Shown in pieces: positions 55,826 to 64,000 of a DNA stretch of 64,000 bases. Position numbers and translations under genes: made by a program. The notes under the pieces are model-generated. The model worked only from the letters and a program-made list of their open reading frames with translations. It was not told where the DNA came from and did not search any database. This DNA is from Asterias rubens (lineage: Eukaryota; Echinodermata; Asteroidea; Forcipulatida; Asteriidae), in contig NC_047066.1 in the NCBI RefSeq assembly GCF_902459465.1, forward strand, positions 7,567,047-7,631,046, read 5' to 3'. Position 1 is the stretch's first letter, and each line of letters opens with the position of its first letter.

Positions 55826-56242
55826 CTTTGTACGCTTCTCCGCGTAGACGAAGTATCGAACATGAGTAAATTAAAAAGTACAGTTGAGGAATGTATCGAG
55901 CAGACAAGATTATAAGTCTGACTTGAGCGTTCTTGGAGTTAGATTTGGGCTATTACACTTTAGCATGTTCAGTTTTGAATACTCAACCCAAAGAAAATGG
56001 TTAAGTGGTCAACCCAAAGAAAATGGCTAAGTGGTTAACCGTTACTTAGCCTTGCTCAAGGCAGTCGAATTATCCACTCCGAAACAAAAAGATGAACGGG
56101 TTTGGAACTGAAGAGATTTAAGTGCATCAGGCCGCATGGCTTTTATACCTTCTGAGAAACACGAGTAGATTGGACAGCTGTGGTATATGTTCCACGTGGA
56201 AACGTCTTTCACAAATAAAAGCACCGAGACGAGGGTACTCAC

Positions 56243-56293
56243 CACATTCTAACGTCAGACAGTCTCCTCTGAACACTGGGTTGCCATTAGGCG
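56243..56293 (-). CDS. Candidate upstream exon of the C-type lectin-like gene
   Basis: Reads PNGNPVFRGDCLTLEC, with a good donor (TGTG|GTGAGT) and a weak acceptor. It splices in frame to 55825. This is inferred from phase alone; no family match is seen. Confidence 0.3.
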
Positions 56294-57051
56294 CTTCAAA
56301 TCAACACTGAATGAATGGCAACGAGTAGCAACACTGATATAGGCCTACTCTCAAATGTTGGTAAACATAACTATTCTCCACTAATTCTCCGTCCTCTGTT
56401 TTTTTCTGATTAGTTCAAGATTCATAAAACATAATCAACGCTCCATCGGCTAAATTTATTAAAATTCGTTTTTAACCGCTATTAAATCAGCAAGGTATAT
56501 TAAGTCACCACTTATCTTCAACCGCTATCGGCACCGTGCTACAACTTTTCGTTATTTTGCAACCGCTATACCAAAAACGTAATTAACGTCTTGTTTATTT
56601 TGCAGCCGCAATTCATGGTCAATTACTCTTGTGAATTCAAAAGTTGTTCACAAGGCCTATATTATACCATGGAGGTAGCTACCTCCATGGTTATACCAAG
56701 TCGGTGTCCAGTACTAAATTAACGCACGGGAAAAAAACAAAATGTGGAAACCACTTTCATAGGCCTTTAAAATGTCCGCCAATTGCAGCGTTTAGTGGCA
56801 TGACGAGGTACCTGGATTTGCCCGATTGTTCGGGAGTGTTTCCCCTGTGTTGGTGATGGTTATTGCGGAAGGTGGATGCAATGGGAAGATCATGATGAGA
56901 ATAGAATTCCACTATCTCGTTTCGGTTTCTTTCAAACTTGGACACAGGTTAACACTGAAAATATAGCTGGTTGACGTTCGCTTCTTATCAACAATAAACA
57001 AGTTAGTCAAGATAGTTTAATATTATATTAGAATTAAGAGGATGACAAGAC
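56294..57051. other. Gene-free stretch with a perfect 26-bp palindrome
   Basis: 56666-56691 is ACCATGGAGGTAG joined to its exact complement. A looser version is at 9754-9778. No coding signature. Confidence 0.5.
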
Positions 57052-57511
57052 TTAAAGAAACTGGACACTATCGGCAATTGTCGAAGACCAGTCTTATAAT
57101 AATAATAATAATAATAAGACTTGTAATGCGCACATATCCACCCTGCTGGGTGTTCCCTGCTGGGTGTATCCACCCTGCTGGGTGTTCTCACTTGGTTTAA
57201 CTCAACATTTTTTTTACACAAAATAATACACTTGTTGGCATCCAAACTTACTTGGTAACGAGCAACGGAGAGCTGTTGAGAAACGGCTCCGTTTTGAGAA
57301 AGAGGTAACTTCTCACTCAATTAATTTTTAATAATGCATCTGAAAGCACTCAATTAATCTTTAGTAATGCATCTGAAAGCTTACAGAGTAATACAAAAAT
57401 GGTGTTTTTCTTTCATTATTCTCCTGCAACTTCGATGCCTATTGAGCCCAACAGGTTGGTTGTAGAGGAAAGTGGTCTCTGACAAATACCAAACGTTCCC
57501 AGTGCCTTTAA
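57052..57511. mobile_element. MITE M1 copy with internal repeats
   Basis: It starts TTAAAGAAACTGGACACTAT and ends CCCAGTGCCTTTAA. It contains an (ATA)n run at 57097-57118 and three copies of CCCTGCTGGGTGT. Confidence 0.65.
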
Positions 57512-58061
57512 CTAAGTAAGTAAGTTTTATGGTCATTGAAAAAAGCCTAGAATTACCGAAGAAAAAACACTCTTTTCAAATCAACCCTTGCTTTGTGCAA
57601 GACAAAATCAATTTCTGCTATTTTCTATGTTCCAGGACCTCCATTTAATAATGTTGGAGCATCAATATTTCCATGTACATTCTAACACCCTTCAGGCTCC
57701 TGACGATGACTGACTATACACAGCAGGCTAGAAACGTTGAGATCAATATTTGAAACAAATCACGTAGCAGTCAATAACATGAACGTAGTGGCCCCGGTCG
57801 ATATCACGCCTTCCGCCCCGGTATAGTAGCTAATGACCAGTATTTTCAGAAATAAAAAGTAGTCCCCGAATTCAGAAATCGCCGCATCGAAAAAAGAATG
57901 AATAGCAAAATAGGCTCTCAAAGAACACAATTCTACTTAGATAACTGTGTTACTGCAAACTGAATTTGTACATTAATAACAAAGAAACAAGAGCTATAAG
58001 TGACTGACAATTATTGAGAATTGGTTTTGTGCTCTTTTATTCTTTTTTATACTTCAGTGCA

Positions 58062-58216
58062 TGCAAACACTTTGTTTTTCACAAACTTACAATCACATTT
58101 TGCAAACACTTTGTTTTTCACAAACTTACAATCACATTTTGCAAACACTTTGTTTTTCACAAACTTACAATCACATTTTGCAAACACTTTGTTTTTCACA
58201 AACTTACAATCACGTT
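58062..58216 (+). repeat. 39-bp tandem repeat, four copies
   Basis: The unit is GCAAACACTTTGTTTTTCAC followed by AAACTTACAATCACATTTT, almost perfect in all four copies. The array stops exactly at the left end of MITE M1. Confidence 0.9.
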
Positions 58217-58601
58217 TTAAAAGCAGTGGAAACTTTTGGTAATTACTCAAAATAATTATTAGCATAAAACCTTATTTGGTAACGAGTAATTGTGAGCTGT
58301 TGATTGTATAAAACATTGTGAGAAACGGCTCCTCTGAAGTAACGTAACTTTCGAGAAAGAAGTAATTTTCCACGAATTTGATTTCGAGACCTTATAATGT
58401 AGAATTAAAGGTCTCGAAATCAAGCACCTGAAAGCACACAACTTCGTGTGACAAGGGTGTTTTTACTTTATTTTTTTCCCCACAACTTCGACGACCAATT
58501 GAGCTCAAATGTTCACATTTTTTTGTATTCGTATGTTGAGATACACCAAGTGAGAAGACTGATCTTTGACAATTATTACCAAAGTGTCCAGTGCCTTTAA
58601 A
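58217..58601 (+). mobile_element. MITE M1, full-length copy
   Basis: From TTAAAAGCAGTGGAAAC to AAGTGTCCAGTGCCTTTAA, with the same central hairpin as 27893-28276. Confidence 0.85.
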
Positions 58602-58649
58602 GCAATATTACCATACTTTTCTTATTCTGTATTTTTTTAATATAAACAA

Positions 58650-59210
58650 TAACGAAAGTAATGATCATTCCCCTTTAATTCACCAGCTAAAAACCACATC
58701 ACCATATGAGGTAATATCATTTTGAGATACTCCTACGCCATGCGAAGTAGTTCCGCCACGTGTTTGTCCTTGTGAACTGTTTTCTAAAAAGCGTCATAAC
58801 TGTTTGCTATCTATAAACAGTAAACTAAGAGTTGAATTTTCCTCCGAGAAAACTTCAATTGCTTTTAAACAATTTTACAACTCTTAAAATATTTGAATAA
58901 GTAAGTACCGGGTAAACACATTTAGTTAAAAAAAAAACTTTCTTTTAGTATAAACCACATTAAAGGTGTCAGCCAGTGGGGTTTTCCATGTGTAACTTGA
59001 TGCCTTGAGTAAACACCTTTGACCTTTTTATCTTCACAAAACGTCAGAGCAGCGCAATAACTCACACACCCACCTTTGAAATTTTCAATTTTTCTAAAAC
59101 TTTGGGTTCATAACCTTGATCAAAAGCAAACCAACATTTTAAAATTTATCTTTTGAATTATTCTGGAATAATTCGACAAGTTGGCACTAGGTTAGATTAA
59201 AACGAACCAC
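58650..59210 (-). repeat. Duplicated flank D (inverted copy 3)
   Basis: In complement it matches 53950-54420 and part of 49730-50560 (GTGTCAGCCAGTGG, GCGAAGTAGTTCCGCCACGT). It lies downstream of the inverted broken gene at 59813-60340. 59211-59668 shows nothing recognisable. Confidence 0.7.
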
Positions 59211-59668
59211 ATAAATATGCCTCGAAATTGCATGATTTTTTGTATACGTCGTGACCTAACACGGTACGCCCTTTTTATTGAGTAAATTTGTTGACTCCAT
59301 AAATGACCGACCGTGTTAATTCGCAAAGAAAAGGGAAAACCACGCAATTTTGAGTCATGTTTTTATGGATCATTATTTAAAACTTCTTTCTAACCTTATA
59401 TGGTTTGATAAGAATCGGTTTCAAGCGCTTTTCATGGACCAACTCCGCCGATCCAAGGCAGTCGAGGACTGAACTACCATGCGTTGGTGTGAATGTATCG
59501 GCATATTACGTCCACAGGTTAATAAATACAACTTGATAATGCATACTTGTATTTCAACATTTATCTACAAATCCCAACAAATCTGTCTGAAAGTATCGCA
59601 AGCTATGTTTCTTTGAAATTATCTCAATTATCAAAGTGCTACACATCGACCCCAGGCTCTGATTGCAA

Positions 59669-59812
59669 GGCCCTTTTCCAAAACCACGGCTTTGGCTTTG
59701 GATTCGGCTTCAGGTCCGTTCTCTTGTCTGAAGCCCCGAGTGTGTATACGAAAAGCACGCGCAATTTTCAAATCAACCGGTGGGGCCAAGCTAGCCTGAG
59801 CCGAATCCTTGT
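59669..59812 (-). mobile_element. Truncated MITE M4
   Basis: Matches 6902-7058 from AAGGCCCTTTTCCAAAACCA to CAAGCTAGCCTGAGC, but the right terminal repeat is missing and the sequence passes straight into the lectin pseudogene. Confidence 0.7.
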
Positions 59813-60340
59813 TTGAGGCAGAGACAAACTCTCGCATCATTACATAGTTGCTACATGAAGATGAAGCAGCAACAGTTAATTGATTGAAACCAAAAAGAGA
59901 GAAGGCAAAGACTAATATCTTTTGAGAAACCATAATGCCTGTGTTTAAGGTTTTGAAATGTCAACGAGCAGAGTTCAATGCGTTTTTGTGGTTGTTGAAA
60001 TTGTTGCTGGCATCACACACTCTTCTGGAATGGCACACTCTCTGAATCTGATGGTCCTTTATGCGTTAGCTTCTATTGTTAAGTGGAGTGGAAACAATAG
60101 GCCATTAAATTAACTCAAATTGCCTCCATCAAACAGGATGTGAAATATAAGTGTTTTGACTTTTCTTACGGTCATAATCATCTAAATACCGTAGAAATAG
60201 CCTTAAAACTGTAACGATCGGAAAGATGGGCTGGAAGCCAATTTCTTGGGTAAATTAATAATTTCGATGAAAGCTCTATTGATTTAGTATTGAAAGGTAA
60301 GGATTCAAGGGGTTTATTGAGCAGCCAGTGTGAACGGTTT
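59813..60340 (-). pseudogene. FReD-family gene remnant: promoter and signal peptide only
   Basis: The minus frame from 59933 reads MVSQKILVFAFSLFGFNQLT and continues to the ASNK just before the PAN module, where MITE M4 replaces the rest. Upstream sequence to about 60340 aligns with 51050-51455 of the second intact gene. PAN, stalk and FReD are absent. Confidence 0.8.
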
Positions 60341-60499
60341 ATTTCTCAAGGGTGTGATGTTGTGAACAGGTTTAGGAAAAAATATCCATAAACAGTGACT
60401 GAAAATAGAACTTGTTCTCCCAATAGAAAGCTTTCAATTAAAATTCCTTATACACAATAATTACATCTTTGAAAATGTTGAACACATACAGAAATAAGT

Positions 60500-60735
60500 A
60501 AAATATTTGAATTGGTTTCGAGACCTCATACGCGTGAGGTCTCAAAATCAAGCATCCAAAAGCACACAACTTCGTGTGACAAGAGTGTTTTTTTCTTCCA
60601 TTATTATCTCGCAACTTTGACGACAATTGAGTTCAAATTTTCACAGGTTTGTTATTAAATTTATGCATATGTTGAGATACACCAACTGAGAAGGCTGATC
60701 TTTGACAATTATACAACGTGTCTAGTGTCTTTAAT
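60500..60735 (-). mobile_element. MITE M1, partial copy
   Basis: TTCGAGACCTCATACGCGTG to ACGTGTCTAGTGTCTTTAA is the hairpin and right half of M1. Confidence 0.7.
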
Positions 60736-60784
60736 GAAGTTAAATCACAATATATGAAAAAAAATCCATTCTGTATCAATAGTT

Positions 60785-60900
60785 GATTAAGTGCAGTGAA
60801 AATATTGAAAGCTGCATTGAAAATATAAATAAATGCATTGAAAATGTAAATAAATGCATTGAAAATACAGATAAATATATTGAAAATATAAACAGCTGCA
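60785..60900 (+). repeat. Short tandem repeat, about 24-25-bp unit
   Basis: TGCATTGAAAATATAAATAA and variants repeat four to five times. Confidence 0.7.
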
Positions 60901-60921
60901 CTGGGCCCTGGTGGTGACAGA

Positions 60922-61260
60922 CTAAATCAAGATACATAAGTTCTCATTTCCAAGCCAGAATTCACCGGACAAGCTGCCGTAGAGGGTGTTGAAGTCATCA
61001 GGATACTGAGCCCTTGTCACATTGTTCAGCTGACAGAGATGACTGCTGGTGTGATAATTCACCGATTGACAGTTAGGATCAGAGTGGCAATAACTCACAC
61101 AGATGACAGGAGATCGTGTTATCTTCTCCCAGTATGAAACAAGGCGCAATTCCTTGTTTGAGGCAGGGAACAAACTCTTTCATCTGCAGATGGTTGCATG
61201 TAGCCCCCTCAACGTGTACAAACTACAACAGTGACGATAAATGCTAACATGACAGCGTGA
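60922..61260 (-). pseudogene. PAN module fused to a FReD fragment by internal deletion
   Basis: The minus frame encodes NKELRLVSYWEKITRSPVIC on to FNTLYGSL, then directly SGEFWLGNEN, so the stalk and the front of the FReD are missing. The join falls at CTTGT, present in both parent sites (GGCAGCTTGTAC and GGCGACTTGTCC). A one-base insertion before NKEL (TTTGTTCCCTGCC) breaks the frame to the upstream CNHLQ-like part. A stop soon follows. It is closest to the first intact gene in its leader. Confidence 0.85.
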
Positions 61261-61269
61261 TCGAGTTGT

Positions 61270-62050
61270 GTTCTTGCACCGGTTGGAGTGTCCGTTTTCG
61301 ACATGACGTGAAAAAAGACGGTATAGGACAATGTCACGCACGGTTTCGGGTTTATGTTGCGTCACACGACTTACAAGTCATGCAGAAAAATGAAAACGGT
61401 TTCAAAAGCTTAAGCAGCCGACTTAAATATTCCAAAAAAGTTTGCACAATCGATGACAACTTTTTACACCGACTATAATTGTATTTGTGCAATACGAATC
61501 TCTGTCATTTGAGTGTATGGTACACACGACCAAAGACTTGTCTGTATTTACTTGACATTGACATTGTTGCACCTTAGGCCAACTGCATAAAACTTTTCCT
61601 TACTGTGTCATCAAGGCAAAACATCAATCGACTTAAGATCTCCAGAGCACGAACAGGTCTTAACTGGCAGGATGTTAACCAGAATTATCCGCTAAAATGG
61701 TTGCGACCGTCTCGGATCAACGTGGTGCGGTGGCTGCTGGACTTGATGTAGAGAGCCGCGCCGCAGGAAGAGCTAGCGGCACGGTAGACTGGTACCGTGG
61801 ACTACTGCGATTGGTCAAAAATCGAGTCACATGTCCTACACGTAGGCTGATGACAAAGGCCCTTTTGTATTTGAGGAGATATTATTATCACAAATAAACC
61901 ACTGTAAGGTCTGTCATCTGTCTATCTTGGTAATATACCACATCATCTTTGAATATTGAAAATAAAGTCTTACGAATGAAAAGCTACCTTCAAAGAAAAC
62001 AGTCAACTGAAGTGGAAGTAACCTTTCACTTCGTGATGAGTAAAAATAAA
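61270..62050. other. Unassigned stretch with a G/C-rich island
   Basis: 61680-61830 is G/C-rich. A plus frame from 61699 reads MVATVSDQRGAVAAG, of no family I know. It could be a first exon of a gene to the right or chance. Confidence 0.25.
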
Positions 62051-62059
62051 AGAACGGAC

Positions 62060-62432
62060 GTTTCTTTGTCAGGCAGTTAAGGTTTTTAATTAACGCCTTT
62101 GCCCCCAAAAATAGACGGTATGACCTTAATTTTCCTGTTAAAATAAAATAAAGGAACTGAAACTTTGTTGTCAGGCAGCTAAGGTTTTTTAATTAACGCC
62201 TTTGACGCAAACACATAGACAGTATGACCTTAAACTTCCTGTTATAATAAAATAAAGGAACCGTACGGAAACTCTGTTGTCAGGCAGCCAAGGTTTTTAA
62301 TTAACGCCTTTGACGCAAACAAAATAGACAGTATGACCTTAAACTTCCTGTTATAATAAAATAAAGGAACCGTACGGAAACTTTGTTGTCCGGCAGCCAA
62401 GGTTTTTAATTAACGCCTTTGACGCAAAGCGA
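62060..62432 (+). repeat. Tandem repeat, about 108-bp unit, four copies
   Basis: GGCAG..AAGGTTTTTAATTAACG occurs at about 62070, 62173, 62281 and 62391, with CTTCCTGTTATAATAAAATA in between. The outer copies are the most diverged. Confidence 0.85.
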
Positions 62433-62479
62433 TAGAACGGTTGTTTGTTTTTCGTTTTCGAGCCTTGGTTGTTGTTTAT

Positions 62480-62640
62480 GCAATGCACAGTTATCAGCAT
62501 AAAAAGTAGCTAAGCACAAAAAATGTGCTCACCAGAATACCAAGACACATGTACAATTTGTGACTGGTATCTTGCTCATTATTGCTAAGCAGGGATTTTC
62601 TTAAGCAGCTCTTTGAAATCTGAGCCAGTTTGTTCCCAGT
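62480..62640. mobile_element. Diverged MITE of the GCTTAGCA family
   Basis: GTAGCTAAGCACAAAAAATG ... TTGCTAAGCAGGGATTTTCT then TTAAGCAGCTCTTTGAAATC. Related to 18305-18560 and to part of the 1.61-kb unit. Confidence 0.5.
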
Positions 62641-62685
62641 GTTGTTGGTGTTGGTGGATACATCACTGGTGTACGTGGGAACAGG

Positions 62686-63091
62686 TTAAAAGCAGTGGGC
62701 ACTATTGATAATTGCTAAAAAATAATTGTTAGCATAAAACTTATTTGGTAACGAGCAATAGAGAGCTGTTGTAAAACATTGTGAGAAACGGCTCCCTCTG
62801 AAGTAGCGTAGTTTCTGAGAAAGAAGTAATTGCTCTCTCAAATATTAAAAACTTCAGGCCGCTTAAGCCTTTTATTAGGCATGTTATTAGGCATATGAAA
62901 GCACACAAACTTGTGCAATTTTGAAGGGTGTTTTCTTTCATTATTTTCTTGCAACTTCAAAGACCAATTGAGTCCAGATTTTCAACAGATTTGATATTAA
63001 TTTTATGCATATGTTGGGATACCGTCTCAAGTGAGATAACTGTTTTTTTGTTTTTTTTTACAATTACCAAAGGTGTCCAGTGCATTTTTAA
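62686..63091 (+). mobile_element. MITE M1, full-length copy
   Basis: TTAAAAGCAGTGGGCAC to AAAGGTGTCCAGTGCATTTT, with the M1 body between. Confidence 0.8.
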
Positions 63092-63306
63092 GAACCGAGT
63101 GCCACCAGTTTGTTTCCCCTTTCTTTTGATTTTACTTTACGTGTGTTGCACAAAGGTTGCACTGGACAATTAAGGCCTAGGTAGTTCATATTCGTTTCCT
63201 GTCAACAACAACCAAGTAGTTTCAAGATAATCGCACATATTGGAGGTAGCATTAAGAAATAATTAATTTCAAGATAATTGCATGTTGAAGAATAGTTGTT
63301 AAAATC

Positions 63307-63480
63307 TTAAAGGCACTGGGGTGGACACTATTGGTAATTATCAAAGACCAGTCTTCTCCTTGTATCTCAACATATGGATAAAATATTAAACAAACATGTG
63401 AACATTTGAACTCAATTGGTTGTCGAAGTTGCGAGATAATAATGAAAGAAAAACACCCTTGTCACACGAAGTTGTGTGCT
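63307..63480 (-). mobile_element. MITE M1, inverted half copy
   Basis: TTAAAGGCACTGGGGTGGAC to CACACGAAGTTGTGTGCTTC is the complement of the right half of M1. 63600-63900, after it, is a diverged duplicate of 57790-58000 (CCTTCCGCCC, AGTATTTTCAGAA, TGTACATT.ATA). Confidence 0.7.
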
Positions 63481-64000
63481 TCCAGGCTGGAAGAGGAATA
63501 TCAATTCCTACCATCGGCTCTACCGAGTTTCTGCAATTCCATGTTTTCTTCCTTGTAGCCCTTTACCTAGAGTAGCTTTTAGCCTTGTTTTGGGCGAACT
63601 TGCATTACAAAAATTATATAAAAAAAGTGAAGTTAACAACACAAAATGGTATAGTCCAGTTCGATATTCTACCTTCCGCCCAAAGTTAATGAGCAGAAAT
63701 AGTATTTTCAGAACAATAAACTAGTCTTTCAAATTCCTAAAATACTGCAGCAGAAAAGCAAGACAAGATCTCAAATTCTACACAGCTATTGTAGATTACA
63801 CATGGCGTTGCCACAAACCAAATAGACATGTACATTGATACCCCACCCTGCATTGAAAAAAACCTAGGACATGTAAATTCAATAGAAAAGTACTTCTAAG
63901 ATGATTTCAAACAGAAACAAAGAGATTGTCAAACAAAACAACAGACAGATGCAAAAAACAACAACAAGAAATGTCACAAAATGTTCAATCGAAACAAAGT

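Noticed and set aside
58062-58216. CRISPR-like array
   Set aside because: Units are contiguous with no unique spacers, and the context is animal nuclear DNA.
61697-61897. Confident call of a protein-coding exon
   Set aside because: No splice pattern, homology or second exon seen; kept only as a low-interest observation.

Overview
This window is animal nuclear DNA. The genes are intron-rich with GT-AG splice sites, several are recognisable metazoan proteins, and the space between and inside them is packed with short inverted-repeat transposons (MITEs), tRNA-derived SINEs and LINE tails. An echinoderm is the best guess, probably a sea star. That rests on the repeat family whose ends read TTAAAGGCA...TGCCTTTAA, which I recall as abundant in asteroid genomes, and on the lectin-type genes. 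It is an inference, not a database result.

Layout. (1) 868-4551, minus: three exons of an RNF34/rififylin-type E3 ubiquitin ligase (FYVE-like zinc finger plus SAP-like segment). Its RING exon lies beyond the left edge. (2) 4.6-15.7 kb: no coding sequence that I can recognise; minisatellite, LINE tails and MITEs. (3) 15713-18910, minus: complete four-exon MED31 (Mediator) with an expanded glutamine-rich tail. (4) 18911-19105: a 195-bp ATG-to-ATG interval that must serve as a shared bidirectional promoter. (5) 19106-35614, plus: complete 22-exon INTS2 (Integrator), 1144 residues, every junction in frame. (6) 37017-45122: five tandem copies of a 1.61-kb unit assembled from pieces of several MITE families. 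(7) 45.6-61.2 kb: a local family of secreted lectin-like genes with signal peptide, PAN/apple module, Ser/Thr/Pro-rich stalk and fibrinogen-related domain (FReD). Two are intact and single-exon (45646-47565 and 51455-52768, plus). At least four are broken pieces: 53360-53407 and 54791-54876 on plus, 59813-60340 and 60922-61260 on minus. Their 3' flanks are duplicated with them. A C-type lectin-like gene (55380-55825, minus) sits inside the cluster. (8) 61.3-64 kb: tandem repeats and MITEs.

How the parts fit. The left half carries housekeeping genes of RNA polymerase II transcription: Mediator and Integrator subunits fired from one short promoter. The right half is a fast-changing extracellular recognition cluster. 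There, the first half of the FReD is almost identical between copies while the ligand-facing second half differs strongly, and deletions, inversions and MITE insertions have created fragments. Function in immunity or adhesion is an inference from domain content.
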